A stretch of 64,000 bases of DNA from Prolixibacter denitrificans (GCF_003014495.1 NZ_PYGC01000002.1:372001-436000); one strand, 5' to 3'. Positions 53,983 through 63,644 are shown, counted from the stretch's first letter. Translations and numbers: made by a program. Notes: a model not told the origin generated them from the letters alone.

Positions 53983-54454
53983 ATGGATTGCCGGCCTGAT
54001 GCTTTTGGTTTGGGCCGGAATACTTTATTCGTGCAGTGGTGGTGCTGTGTACGACGAATATCATCAACTGAAAGGTTCAAAATGGAACAAGGATTCTGTC
54101 TTGGATTTTACGGTGAATATTCCCGACTCGACCACATTGTACAATATCTATTTCAACGTTCGGAACGAAGGTTCCTATCCGTATCAAAACCTGTGGCTGT
54201 TTATTAAAGTGACGCCACCCGATGGCGGTAAACTGATGCAGGATACCGTGGAGCTGATGCTGGCGAATGATGCCGGTAAATGGTACGGTTCAGGAATTGG
54301 TGATATGTACGATAAAAAGTATCCGTACAAGCACGATGTTTATTTCCCGAATCCCGGTGATTACACCTTCTCTGTGCAGCAGGGAATGAGAAGTAAGGAC
54401 GGGATATTGAAGGGAATACACGACTTTGGTTTCCGCGTAGAAAAAGCGAATTGA
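53951..54454 (+). CDS. gldH: Gliding motility lipoprotein GldH
   Basis: GldH is a lipoprotein required for gliding in flavobacteria, with an unknown molecular job. The 167 residues have a signal and lipobox (GILYSC, Cys near 28). The conserved body includes LKGSKWNKDSVLDFTVNIPD, GSYPYQNLWLFI, and GDMYDKKYPYKHDVYFPNPGDYTFSVQQGMR. It starts inside the end of the PSP1-domain gene and is followed by a weak terminator before trmB. Confidence 0.93.
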   Translation: MGNRENRGNAKWIAGLMLLVWAGILYSCSGGAVYDEYHQLKGSKWNKDSVLDFTVNIPDSTTLYNIYFNVRNEGSYPYQNLWLFIKVTPPDGGKLMQDTVELMLANDAGKWYGSGIGDMYDKKYPYKHDVYFPNPGDYTFSVQQGMRSKDGILKGIHDFGFRVEKAN

Positions 54455-54470
54455 CAATACTAAAAATAAA

Positions 54471-54496
54471 GAGAGGGCTAAAGAGGCCCTTTCTTG
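54471..54496 (+). terminator. Weak terminator after gldH
   Basis: GAGAGGGC and GCCCTTTC pair with one G-T wobble. A short T-rich tail follows, close to the trmB GTG. Confidence 0.55.
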
Positions 54497-54522
54497 TGAC
54501 CATTTAATTACACAAAACAATC

Positions 54523-55272
54523 GTGGGGAAAAATAAGCTGTCGAAGTTTGCAGAAATGGAAACTTTCGAACACGTGGTGCAGGTTCCTTTCAAGGTACTG
54601 AAGGAAGAGGGCTTTGACATGAAAGGCCTTTGGAATGAGCGCTTTTTCAAGAATGAGAACCCAATCGTATTAGAGCTGGGATGTGGCAAAGGCGAATACA
54701 CGGTTGGCCTGGGACGCCGGTTTCGCGACCATAACTTTATAGGCATCGATATCAAAGGTGCCCGGATGTGGCAGGGAGCCAAAGAATCGTGGGAAGACAA
54801 TATGGATAATGTCGGATTCTTGCGGACCAACATTGAACTATTGGACGCCTTTTTTGCTCCGGGAGAAGTGGCTGAAATCTGGATTACGTTTCCCGATCCG
54901 CAAATGAAAAAGGTGCGCAAGCGGTTAACATCGATCCGGTTTATGGAATTGTACCGGAGCTTTCTGAAACCCGGTGGCGTTATTCACCTGAAGACAGACA
55001 GTAACTTTATGTACCAGTACACCCGGGCGATGATTGAAGAGAATCACCTTCCGGTGGATGTGGATACGGACGATTTGTATCAATCCAATCTGGCCAACGA
55101 GATACTGGAAATCCGCACATTTTACGAACAGCAGTGGCTCGAACGAGGAAAGACCATCAAATACCTTCGTTTTCATCTGAAAGATGGTGAGCTGACGGAG
55201 CCCGATGTAGAGCTGGAGCCTGACGATTACCGTAGCTTTGGCCGGAGCAAGCGCCGTCAGCCAGACGATTAA
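54523..55272 (+). CDS. trmB: tRNA (guanine-N7-)-methyltransferase
   Basis: TrmB makes m7G46 in tRNA. The 249-residue protein starts with GTG ([18 protein letters not shown], the usual Bacteroidetes start). It has the SAM motif [43 protein letters not shown], and the [18 protein letters not shown]-terminal block with tRNA-binding residues. It is followed 17 bp later by the alkyltransferase-like gene. Confidence 0.97.
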   Translation: MGKNKLSKFAEMETFEHVVQVPFKVLKEEGFDMKGLWNERFFKNENPIVLELGCGKGEYTVGLGRRFRDHNFIGIDIKGARMWQGAKESWEDNMDNVGFLRTNIELLDAFFAPGEVAEIWITFPDPQMKKVRKRLTSIRFMELYRSFLKPGGVIHLKTDSNFMYQYTRAMIEENHLPVDVDTDDLYQSNLANEILEIRTFYEQQWLERGKTIKYLRFHLKDGELTEPDVELEPDDYRSFGRSKRRQPDD

Positions 55273-55289
55273 GCAATAATATTGTCATC

Positions 55290-55640
55290 ATGTCCGACTT
55301 TTACGAAAATGTGTACGATGTGGTCCGGCAAATCCCGGTAGGCAGGGTTACCAGTTACGGTGCCATTGCCCGTTATCTTGGCTCGCCGCAATCGTCGCGC
55401 ATGGTAGGTTGGGCCATGAATAACGCACACAATCAGCAGCCTTATGTTCCGGCCCACCGGGTGGTGAATCGTCAGGGCTTGTTAACCGGGAAGGTGCACT
55501 TTGGCGGACCGGACGTGATGCAGGAACTGCTGGAAAGTGAAGGTATCGAAGTGGTTGAAGACCAGATTGTCGATTTTCAAAAACATTTTTGGGACCCTTT
55601 GAAGGAACTCCCGTTTGACGAAACTTTTCCTACACCATAA
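55290..55640 (+). CDS. Alkyltransferase-like (ATL) DNA repair protein lacking the active Cys
   Basis: The 116-residue protein is the DNA-binding C-terminal domain of O6-alkylguanine-DNA alkyltransferases (VYDVVRQIPVGRVTSYGAIARYLG, SRMVGWAMNN). The active-site PCHR motif is VPAHRVV here: the acceptor Cys is Ala (near residue 55). That makes it an ATL protein, which binds alkylated bases and flags them for nucleotide excision repair rather than removing the group. It lies between trmB and mrp. Confidence 0.9.
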   Translation: MSDFYENVYDVVRQIPVGRVTSYGAIARYLGSPQSSRMVGWAMNNAHNQQPYVPAHRVVNRQGLLTGKVHFGGPDVMQELLESEGIEVVEDQIVDFQKHFWDPLKELPFDETFPTP

Positions 55641-55663
55641 ACGGATAATGTTCTCCTTATTTA

Positions 55664-55671
55664 TAACTTTG
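55664..55671 (+). promoter_or_regulatory. -7 element of mrp
   Basis: TAACTTTG fits TAnnTTTG, 35 bp before the mrp ATG. Confidence 0.45.
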
Positions 55672-55706
55672 TTTTTCAATTTCAAGTTCAAGAAAATACT
55701 TACGAT

Positions 55707-56798
55707 ATGGCTATTGTTCCCAAGCAGATTACCGATATTCTACGATCGGTAAAATTCCCGGGTTCGGAAGAGAATGTGGTGGAGCTGGATATGGTTCAGG
55801 AGATCCGGATTGCCGGTACCCGCATTAGTTTTACCCTGGTTTTTCAAAAAGACAACGACCCCAATATTCAAAACGTGGCTCAGGCTTGCGCCGAAGCGAT
55901 TGAAGATGAGCTGGGCTCAGAGGTTGAAATCAGTATTACGCCTAAAGCGATTCATCGTATGCAGGCACCCGTTCTTCCCGGCGTGAAGAATACGATTGCG
56001 GTTGCTTCGGGTAAAGGCGGCGTCGGTAAATCGACTGTGGCGGTCAACCTGGCGGTGGCCCTGGCGAAAACCGGAGCGAAAGTGGGATTGATTGATGCCG
56101 ACATTTTCGGGCCTTCAGTTCCCAAAATGTTCGACGAGGAAAATGCCCGTCCGGTCATGACCAAGGTAGAAGGCCGCGATTTGATTGTTCCGGTTGAGAA
56201 ATACGGAGTGAAGTTGTTGTCCATTGGTTTCTTCGTGAACAAGGAAGATGCGCTTGTATGGCGTGGTCCGATGGCTTCCAACGCGCTGAAGCAACTGTTG
56301 ATTGAAGCCGACTGGGGCGAACTCGATTATCTTCTGATTGACATGCCGCCCGGAACCAGCGATATTCACCTGACGCTGGTACAGACTATTCCGGTTACGG
56401 CATCGGTCATTGTGACAACACCGCAGGAAGTGGCTTTGGCCGACGTGGTGAAAGGTGTGGCCATGTTCAATAGTAAATCAGTCGATGTTCCGGTCCTGGG
56501 AATTATCGAAAATATGTCCTGGTTTACGCCCGCTGAACTTCCCGATAGTAAATACTACATCTTCGGAAAAGATGGCGGAAAAGAGCTGGCAGAACAGCTG
56601 GAAATTCCGTTGCTCGGACAAATCCCGTTGGTAATGAGTATCCGCGAAGGCGGTGATAACGGGGTTCCTGCTGCATCGAAAGAAGATTCGGTAACCAGTC
56701 AGGCGTTCCTGGAAGTTGCCGAACAGGTTGTTCACCGTTTGGATCTTCGCAATAAGTTTTTCAAACCTTCACGAAAAGTGAAAACCGAAAGAAAATAA
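55707..56798 (+). CDS. mrp: Mrp/ApbC family Fe-S cluster carrier ATPase
   Basis: The 363-residue protein has an N-terminal MIP18/DUF59-like domain (about 1-90) and a Mrp P-loop ATPase with the deviant Walker A VASGKGGVGKSTVAVNLA (about 100-117) and DMPPGTSDIHLTL. It would carry or insert Fe-S clusters in the cytosol. The CxxC pair that bridges a cluster in many Mrp proteins is not seen after NMSWF, where PAELPDSKYY stands instead, so cluster handling may differ. A strong terminator follows. Confidence 0.93.
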   Translation: MAIVPKQITDILRSVKFPGSEENVVELDMVQEIRIAGTRISFTLVFQKDNDPNIQNVAQACAEAIEDELGSEVEISITPKAIHRMQAPVLPGVKNTIAVASGKGGVGKSTVAVNLAVALAKTGAKVGLIDADIFGPSVPKMFDEENARPVMTKVEGRDLIVPVEKYGVKLLSIGFFVNKEDALVWRGPMASNALKQLLIEADWGELDYLLIDMPPGTSDIHLTLVQTIPVTASVIVTTPQEVALADVVKGVAMFNSKSVDVPVLGIIENMSWFTPAELPDSKYYIFGKDGGKELAEQLEIPLLGQIPLVMSIREGGDNGVPAASKEDSVTSQAFLEVAEQVVHRLDLRNKFFKPSRKVKTERK

Positions 56799-56818
56799 CT
56801 GCAATAGCAGTCAGCAAG

Positions 56819-56851
56819 GAGGGCACGGAAAAATCGGTGCCCTCTTTTTTT
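56819..56851 (+). terminator. Terminator after mrp
   Basis: GAGGGCAC and GTGCCCTC pair, followed by seven T residues. Confidence 0.9.
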
Positions 56852-56868
56852 GCATGGTATTTGACAGA

Positions 56869-56897
56869 TTGCTGGCTTAATTATCTTTATATCTTTG
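56869..56897 (+). promoter_or_regulatory. Promoter of porW
   Basis: TTG at 56869-56871, an 18-bp spacer and TATCTTTG (56890-56897). The start codon is 75 bp farther on. Confidence 0.45.
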
Positions 56898-56972
56898 TGG
56901 CAGAGCGATTCATTTTGGTTATTTTACCGCTCGTTGCTGAATTCCAATTTCCCATAGCAAAAGGAAGAATTG

Positions 56973-59900
56973 TTGAAGCTGAAAACCCGATATATTTTTT
57001 TTCTGCTTGGCCTGAGTGGATTAGTACTGGGATGTTCGACCAGTAAAAATACGGTTGTGTCGAGGGCCTACAATAACCTAACTTCACATTATAATATCTA
57101 TTTCAATGCGAAAGAGAGTGTGAAATCGGGATTGGGGCAGGTCGATCAGGCCGTGAAGAACGACTACACGCACATCCTTCCGTTGTATAAAGCCAGCGAA
57201 AAGGAGGCTGCGAATGCTGCCCGTTCGACGATGGACGTAGCCATTATGAAGTGCTCGAAGTTGATTACACAGCACTCTATTACCAAGAAGCCACGCCGGC
57301 GAAGTAACCGTTCGGAACGGTACAAGGAATTTGCTTCGAAAACGGAATTCAACAAATGGGTCGATGATGCGTACCTGTTGATGGGGCGGGCTTATTTTTA
57401 CAAGCACGACTATTACCGCGCCATCGAGAATTTCTCTTACGTCATTCGGAACTTCAGTAAAGAGCCTATTCGTTATGATGCCTATCTTTGGTTGGCCCGG
57501 GCATACAACGAAAATGGGCAATACAGCAATGCCCGCGATATTTTCGATTTACTGCAGGGCGATCCCAATTTTCCCAAAAAACTGTTGAAGGAGTTTGAGC
57601 TGGTGCAGACTGATTATTTCATGAAGCAGGCCCAGTACAGGCAAGCCATTCCACATTTGAAGTCGGCTGTAAATAACCGGTTTTCCCGAAAAAAGAAACT
57701 TCGGTACAACTATATTCTGGCGCAATTGTATGCTGAAACTGACCAACAGTCAGATGCAGTAGCTTACTACCGGAAGGTTTTGAAGATGCGTCCACCTTAC
57801 GAGATGGCTTTCAACGCTCGGATTAACCGGGCCGAAGAATACACCGGAGCCGGAAGTGCCGACGATCTGAAAAAGCAGTTGCGGCGTATGCTTCGCGACG
57901 AGAAAAACGAAGAGTTTCGCGATCGGATTTACTTTGCCATGGGAAAAGTGGCGATGAAGGAAGGCATGAAGGCGGAGGCTATTGATGACTACCGGAAATC
58001 GGCCGCTTACAGTAAGAACAATAATGCTCAGCGGGCAGAAACCTGCCTAACTCTGGCTCGTATTTATTTTCAGGATGAAAACTATGTGCAATCGCAAAGT
58101 TATTACGACAGCACATTGGTCGTGATTGATAATACGTATCCCGGATATGACGAGATTTCATCGCGGGCAGCCAGTTTAGGCCGTCTGGTGACGAACCTGA
58201 ATACCATTACCCGGGAAGATAGTTTGCAGCGGTTGGCCCAAATGACAACCGCTGATCGGAATGCGTTGATTGACAGCTGGATTTCCAAAATTAATAAAGA
58301 AGAGGCCCGTAAACGGGAAGAAGAACGCAACCAGCAGTTGACGCAGAATTATTACCGGTATAACCAGCGAAGAAATACGATTCAGGGAAGCAACGACGGC
58401 TCTTGGTATTTTTATAATCCCACTACAGTGGGAATCGGGAAAGAAGAGTTCCGCCGCATCTGGGGAAAGAGAAAACTGGAGGATAACTGGCGCAGGCTGA
58501 ATAAAACCCAGCTTTCGGCAAGCGATACTGACCAGCTGGCCGAAGAAACGCAAAGCGACTCCGCTCAGGTGACGGAACAACGGGTTTCCGATCCGCGACA
58601 GCGCGATTATTACCTGCAGGATGTGCCATTGACCGATTCACTGATGGCGGCTTCCAACGACCGGTTGATGCTGGCATATTACAATGCTGCACGAATTTAC
58701 CGCTCAGAATTCAACGATTATCAGCGCTCGGCGGAAATGCTGGAGGAACTGGACCGGAAATTCCCGGGAGGAAGTTTGGAGCTCATGTCGTGGTTCGACT
58801 TGTACCAGATTTATAAGACACAGGAGAAAACCGCAGACGCCGCCAAATATGAGCAGTTGATTGTAGCCAAGTATCCTAATTCGAAATACGCGAAATTCCT
58901 GAAAGATCCGAACTACTTTGTGACGTTGGAAGCACAACGCGACAGTATGAACCGCATCTACAGCAAGGCATTTACCTTGTATCAGGATCGGGATTTCAAA
59001 GGAGCTGCACAGAAAGCGCGTCAATTGCTAGCAATGCACCCTGACACGGGGCTGGTAGCCAAAACCCGCTTCCTGGAAGTGGTTTCAAAAGGTACACAGC
59101 AGGATCGCAAAGTATTTGCCGATAGTCTGAAAGCATACATTGCTGCCAATCCCCACGCGGAAACACTGCCGCTGGCCAATAAAATTTACAGTCGGCTTCA
59201 GGACAGTACACTGGCAGATTACCAGAAAATGCTGGCAGAAGGATATATCCATCAGAATATTCAAAACCCGGAAGTTGTGCAGGAGGAGAACCAAAAGAAC
59301 GATGAGTTCGGAGGTAAATTCTCTTACAAGGAAGATGTGTTCCATTACTTTGTTATCGTCTTCCCGCGTCAGGCGAAGGTGGATGTCAACCGGTTGATTT
59401 TCGACATCGCCAATTACGATATTGACTATTACACGCAGCAGGATTTCGATATTGAAAAAGTGAACCTGAACGCGCGTTCGCAGATGGTGGTTGTGCGCAG
59501 TCTTCCCGACAAGGAAGAAGGCTTGATTTATTTCCGCTCCATCATCCGGAAACGGAAAGTATTCGAAACGCTCAAAGGTGTGGAATATGTCAATTTCATT
59601 GCTTCTTCGCCTAACTACCGGACTATGCTGGCTGACCACGATTACCATGAATACCTGAAGTTCTTCATGAAGAATTACAGCCGGTACATCAGTTCCGATT
59701 TCCCGCAGAATGAATTGCCTAATCTGGAAGAGTTGCTGGCCAAAGCGCGCAAGCAGGAAGAGCCGGAAGAAAAGGGTCAGTTTGTGATGGTGAAAACGAC
59801 GGTAGATCCGAACAGTTACCACCGGACGGCTGATGAAGCGCACCAGTTTGTGCTGATTCCGGAAAATGCGAAGCAGAATTTGCAGCCGCTGCTAAAATTG

Positions 59901-60656
59901 TTTGCCGCATTCGATTCGACCAACTATGCCGATTTGAATTTGGCCGTTGTTAAAGGAACCGTTTCCGGGAAACCGGCATTACTGGTAACCGGTTTAACCG
60001 GGGAAGCAGTGGCAAAAGATTATTTTGGAGCCGTGGTGAAAACCCGCGAGTTGTTCGCTCCGTTGAACGGTGGAAACTACCGGAATTTCTATATCTCGGA
60101 TACGAACATGAAATTACTGGAGAAAAAGAAAGACATCGATGGTTACATGGATTTCTTCTCTCGCGCATATCTGGGAAAAATTCCACAACCGAAAGAGCCG
60201 GAATCAACGCCACAGACAACAGCACCTGAAACTCAAACTCAGCCTGCAACACCGGTGGCAAAGCCTGCGCCTTCGTACAACGGACCTTACAATACCAATC
60301 TGGGAGTTGACAACCGGTTTATCCTGGTCTTCTCAGCTGCAGGTGTTGATTTGGCAAAATTACAATCGGGTTTCGAGAAGTTTAATACGGACAACTTTGG
60401 TTCTGGTAAAATCAAAGTGGAGACCGAACCACTGGACGCTAGCCGGATGATGTTAGTGATTAGTGGTCTGGGAGGAAAGGAAAGTTCAATGGTCTATTTC
60501 CGTAAGGTGATTGCCAGCCGGCCGCTGTTTACACCGTTGGAAGACAGGGAGTACAGAAACTTTGTCATCAGCGCGTCCAATGAGAAGATTCTTAAGCAAA
60601 AGAAAAATCTCACACCTTATCTCGAGTTCTTTGGTCAGTTCTACCTGAAAAACTAG
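56973..60656 (+). CDS. porW: T9SS lipoprotein PorW/SprE (TPR-containing)
   Basis: PorW/SprE is a large outer-membrane lipoprotein needed for T9SS function in Porphyromonas and for gliding in Flavobacterium. The 1227 residues begin with a signal ending in a lipobox (LSGLVLGC, Cys21), followed by helical TPR-like repeats (about 40-400 and 560-720). The C-terminal half (about 800-1227) has recurring domains of the type RFILVFSAAGVDLAKLQ and YFRKVIASRPLFTPL. No ATG is available. I use the TTG at 56973, 7 nt after an AGGA; another TTG at 56970 is adjacent. It lies 58 bp before porX. Confidence 0.9.
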   Translation: MKLKTRYIFFLLGLSGLVLGCSTSKNTVVSRAYNNLTSHYNIYFNAKESVKSGLGQVDQAVKNDYTHILPLYKASEKEAANAARSTMDVAIMKCSKLITQHSITKKPRRRSNRSERYKEFASKTEFNKWVDDAYLLMGRAYFYKHDYYRAIENFSYVIRNFSKEPIRYDAYLWLARAYNENGQYSNARDIFDLLQGDPNFPKKLLKEFELVQTDYFMKQAQYRQAIPHLKSAVNNRFSRKKKLRYNYILAQLYAETDQQSDAVAYYRKVLKMRPPYEMAFNARINRAEEYTGAGSADDLKKQLRRMLRDEKNEEFRDRIYFAMGKVAMKEGMKAEAIDDYRKSAAYSKNNNAQRAETCLTLARIYFQDENYVQSQSYYDSTLVVIDNTYPGYDEISSRAASLGRLVTNLNTITREDSLQRLAQMTTADRNALIDSWISKINKEEARKREEERNQQLTQNYYRYNQRRNTIQGSNDGSWYFYNPTTVGIGKEEFRRIWGKRKLEDNWRRLNKTQLSASDTDQLAEETQSDSAQVTEQRVSDPRQRDYYLQDVPLTDSLMAASNDRLMLAYYNAARIYRSEFNDYQRSAEMLEELDRKFPGGSLELMSWFDLYQIYKTQEKTADAAKYEQLIVAKYPNSKYAKFLKDPNYFVTLEAQRDSMNRIYSKAFTLYQDRDFKGAAQKARQLLAMHPDTGLVAKTRFLEVVSKGTQQDRKVFADSLKAYIAANPHAETLPLANKIYSRLQDSTLADYQKMLAEGYIHQNIQNPEVVQEENQKNDEFGGKFSYKEDVFHYFVIVFPRQAKVDVNRLIFDIANYDIDYYTQQDFDIEKVNLNARSQMVVVRSLPDKEEGLIYFRSIIRKRKVFETLKGVEYVNFIASSPNYRTMLADHDYHEYLKFFMKNYSRYISSDFPQNELPNLEELLAKARKQEEPEEKGQFVMVKTTVDPNSYHRTADEAHQFVLIPENAKQNLQPLLKLFAAFDSTNYADLNLAVVKGTVSGKPALLVTGLTGEAVAKDYFGAVVKTRELFAPLNGGNYRNFYISDTNMKLLEKKKDIDGYMDFFSRAYLGKIPQPKEPESTPQTTAPETQTQPATPVAKPAPSYNGPYNTNLGVDNRFILVFSAAGVDLAKLQSGFEKFNTDNFGSGKIKVETEPLDASRMMLVISGLGGKESSMVYFRKVIASRPLFTPLEDREYRNFVISASNEKILKQKKNLTPYLEFFGQFYLKN

Positions 60657-60714
60657 ATAGTTTTTTTAAATTGGGACTGCGGTAAGACAAAGACGTTAAT
60701 CCTGAACTTAATAT

Positions 60715-62268
60715 ATGAAGACGATCCGAATTCTTTGGGCCGACGATGAAATTGATTTGCTTAAACCTCACCTGCTTTTCCTCGAAGGAAAGGGGTATAG
60801 CGTAACTGCTGTAACAAACGGCGATGATGCCATCGAACAGGTCAACCGAAAGAACTTTGACATTATTTTTCTTGATGAAAACATGCCCGGTCTTAGCGGC
60901 TTGGAAACACTCGCTTCCATCAAGAATGTTGTCCCCGGAATCCCCGTGGTGATGATTACCAAAAGTGAGGAAGAGGACATTATGGAGGAGGCCATCGGTG
61001 CCAAAATCGCTGACTACCTTATTAAACCTGTCAATCCCAATCAGATTCTACTCTCCATCAAGAAGAATATCGAGAAGACGGAGCTGGTTACCCGGAAAAC
61101 GACCTCTGCTTATCAGAGTGAATTTGCGCGGCTGGGAATGCAAATAAACGATTCGCTGACACATGAAGACTGGGTGGAAGTGTACCGGAAACTGGTTTTT
61201 TGGGAATTGGAACTCGAGGAATCGGATGATCACACAATGGACGAAGTGCTGCTGATGCAGAAAAGTGAAGCCAACCAGGCTTTTTCCCGTTTCGTGAAAA
61301 AGAACTATTTCGACTGGCTGGAGCAACCGGCCGGCGAACGTCCGTTAATTTCGCCCGATCTATTCCGTCACCGCGTTTTCCCGCTGCTTGACCAGGGTGA
61401 AAAAGTCTTTGTCTTGCTGATTGATAACCTCCGCTACGATCAATGGCGTATTCTTCAGCAAATAGTCCGTGAATACTATACGACCGACGAAGAGGAATTG
61501 TACTTCAGTATTTTACCTACTGCGACGATGTATGCGCGGAATGCGATCTTTTCGGGATTAATGCCGTCGGAAATAGCGAAAACCTATCCAAATCTTTGGT
61601 TGAACGAAGAGGAAGAGGGTATCAAAAACCAGCACGAGGAAGAGTTGTTTACACGCCAAATGGCTCGTTATGGGCGAAGTGAGAAATTCAGTTTCGAGAA
61701 AATGACCAACCTGAAATCTGGACGTCGTGTACTCGATAATCTGGCGAACATGCTTGAAAATCCGCTCTCCGTGATGGTCATCAACTTTGTCGATATTATG
61801 TCGCATGCGCGGACCGAAATGGATATGATTCGCGAGCTGGCCAACGACGAAGCAGCTTACCGGTCTCTCACCGAATCGTGGTTCCGGCACTCTCCGTTGC
61901 TCGAACTGATTAAGGAACTTTCGACAAGAGATATTAAACTGGTGGTCACGACTGACCACGGTACCATACGCGTGCATAACCCATTGAAGGTGATAGGTGA
62001 GCGTTCGACCAATACCAATTTGCGCTACAAGCAAGGCCGCAATCTTAAATACAATCGGAAGGAAGTATTTGAAATGACGAATCCGGGAGCGGGCTTTTTG
62101 CCATCGTCCAATGTCAGTTCAACGTTTATCTTCGCCAGCGGAACCGATTTCTTCGCGTACCCGAATAACTTCAATTATTACGTAAGCTACTACCGCGACA
62201 CGTTTCAGCATGGTGGCATTTCACTGGAGGAAATGTTGGTACCTTTCGTTACGCTGTCTCCGCGCTAA
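60715..62268 (+). CDS. porX: T9SS regulator PorX: receiver plus PglZ domain
   Basis: PorX is an orphan-type response regulator that controls T9SS genes and has a PglZ phosphatase-superfamily effector domain. The 517-residue protein has an N-terminal receiver (about 1-120) with ADDEID (Asp10, Asp11) and phosphoacceptor Asp54 in IIFLDENMPGLSG. A helical linker is followed by the PglZ domain (about 225-515), with VLLIDNLRYDQW, the likely metal-binding Thr of ILPTATMYARN, FVDIMSHAR and TTDHGTIRVHNP. In Porphyromonas it acts with PorY and SigP, which I do not see here. It is directly downstream of porW. Confidence 0.95.
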   Translation: MKTIRILWADDEIDLLKPHLLFLEGKGYSVTAVTNGDDAIEQVNRKNFDIIFLDENMPGLSGLETLASIKNVVPGIPVVMITKSEEEDIMEEAIGAKIADYLIKPVNPNQILLSIKKNIEKTELVTRKTTSAYQSEFARLGMQINDSLTHEDWVEVYRKLVFWELELEESDDHTMDEVLLMQKSEANQAFSRFVKKNYFDWLEQPAGERPLISPDLFRHRVFPLLDQGEKVFVLLIDNLRYDQWRILQQIVREYYTTDEEELYFSILPTATMYARNAIFSGLMPSEIAKTYPNLWLNEEEEGIKNQHEEELFTRQMARYGRSEKFSFEKMTNLKSGRRVLDNLANMLENPLSVMVINFVDIMSHARTEMDMIRELANDEAAYRSLTESWFRHSPLLELIKELSTRDIKLVVTTDHGTIRVHNPLKVIGERSTNTNLRYKQGRNLKYNRKEVFEMTNPGAGFLPSSNVSSTFIFASGTDFFAYPNNFNYYVSYYRDTFQHGGISLEEMLVPFVTLSPR

Positions 62269-62274
62269 GCGAAA

Positions 62275-62469
62275 TTACATGCGCTGACGTTCGAAAATGA
62301 GCTCGAAATAGCTGGAGGCTCCGTGGCCTGAAACGGCCGGAGAAAAAATCTGAATTAGCCGCCAGCCATCTCTGGTCATACGGCCAATCACCTCCTGGTA
62401 GTCTTCTTTGGGCTTCCTAAAAAAAGGAGTCAGCTTAATCCGGTAGAATTTATATTCGTAACGGTCCAT
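62275..62469 (-). CDS. DUF4177 small protein
   Basis: The 64-residue protein (MDRYEYKFYRIKLTPF, then VIGRMTRDGWRLIQIFSP and YFELIFERQRM) matches the DUF4177 pattern: a short beta-alpha-beta unit in which GWRL/V is conserved. Its function is unknown. It converges on porX, with only 6 bp between the stops, and is 83 bp downstream of rlmN on the same strand. Confidence 0.85.
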   Translation of the reverse strand: MDRYEYKFYRIKLTPFFRKPKEDYQEVIGRMTRDGWRLIQIFSPAVSGHGASSYFELIFERQRM

Positions 62470-62552
62470 GGGTTGAAAGATTAGTTGTTTTCACCCAAGG
62501 TAAAACGAATTTATGAAATTCTGTCTGGAATTTTTTCGCTTTCGCGAAGAGA

Positions 62553-63596
62553 TTAATAATCCGGCTCTTCTTCTTTTTTCACCAGCGCTTTGGTCGACAG
62601 CAACCCGCAGGCGGCGTAAATATCCTGTCCGCGCGAAGCACGAATGGTGGTCAGAATACCTTTGCTGTTGAGCAAATCCTTGAATGATTGTAGTGTCTCT
62701 TCATCGCTGCTTTTAAGCGGCGTATCCGGAATGGGATGGAACCGGATAAGGTTGATACGGCATTTGATTCCGTTGAGGATGCGGGCCAGCTCTTTGGCAT
62801 GTGCCGGCGTATCGTTTAATCCGCCGAACATGATGTACTCGAATGAAACGCGACGCTGTCTGCCAAATTCCCAGCTTTTGATCTCGTCCAACACTTTTTG
62901 AATCGGGTAAGCCGTTTGGATCGGCATCAGCTGTTTCCGCTCCTCATCGAAAGGTGAGTGCAGACTGACAGCCAAATGGGCCGTGCTGGTTTCCAGGAAT
63001 TTTTTCATTGCCGGAATGATACCAATGGTTGAAACGGTGATCCGCTTTGGACTCATCGCATAGCCCCAGTCCGACGTCAGGATTTCGACGCTCTTCAGGA
63101 CATTGTCGAGGTTGTCAAACGGTTCGCCCATTCCCATGTAGACAATGTTGCTTACCTCACCGTTTTCCTCAATGCTGCGAATCTGGTTCACAATTTCGCC
63201 AGCGGTCAGTTGTCCCTGGAAACCTTGCTTCCCGGTCATGCAGAAGAGGCAGCCCATTTTGCAACCTACTTGTGATGATACGCAAACGGTTTTGCGATCG
63301 TTCTCCGGGATCATCGCTGTTTCGATGAATTTCGCATGGTCTGTGGGGAAAAGATATTTCTTGGTTCCGTCGATGCTGGCCTGTACTTTGGTCGGTTCGG
63401 TCAATCCGAATTCGTAGAATTCTTTCAGCGCTTCCCTTCCCTTCACCGACAGGTTGGTCATCTCGTCGATGGAACGGATGTCCTTTTTATACAGCCAGTC
63501 AGCCATCTGTTTGGCTGCAAATTTGGGCAAGCCAACCTGTGCTGCTACTGCTTTCAGTTCATCGAGCGTTTTTCCAAATAATCTTTCCTTCTCCAT
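62553..63596 (-). CDS. rlmN: Dual-specificity 23S rRNA/tRNA (adenine-C2)-methyltransferase RlmN
   Basis: RlmN methylates A2503 of 23S rRNA and A37 of some tRNAs with a radical-SAM mechanism. The ATG at 63596 gives 347 residues starting MEKERLFGKTLDEL. A longer frame would begin inside the -7 element. The radical-SAM motif CKMGCLFC and the VYMGMGEPFDN block are present, as is the methyl-carrying Cys of IYAACGLLSTK near the C-terminus. It is the first gene upstream of DUF4177. Confidence 0.97.
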   Translation of the reverse strand: MEKERLFGKTLDELKAVAAQVGLPKFAAKQMADWLYKKDIRSIDEMTNLSVKGREALKEFYEFGLTEPTKVQASIDGTKKYLFPTDHAKFIETAMIPENDRKTVCVSSQVGCKMGCLFCMTGKQGFQGQLTAGEIVNQIRSIEENGEVSNIVYMGMGEPFDNLDNVLKSVEILTSDWGYAMSPKRITVSTIGIIPAMKKFLETSTAHLAVSLHSPFDEERKQLMPIQTAYPIQKVLDEIKSWEFGRQRRVSFEYIMFGGLNDTPAHAKELARILNGIKCRINLIRFHPIPDTPLKSSDEETLQSFKDLLNSKGILTTIRASRGQDIYAACGLLSTKALVKKEEEPDY

Positions 63597-63644
63597 GCTG
63601 CTCCTCTGTTTAGGCCAAAGCTTTTGATTTTCCTTTCGCCGCTG

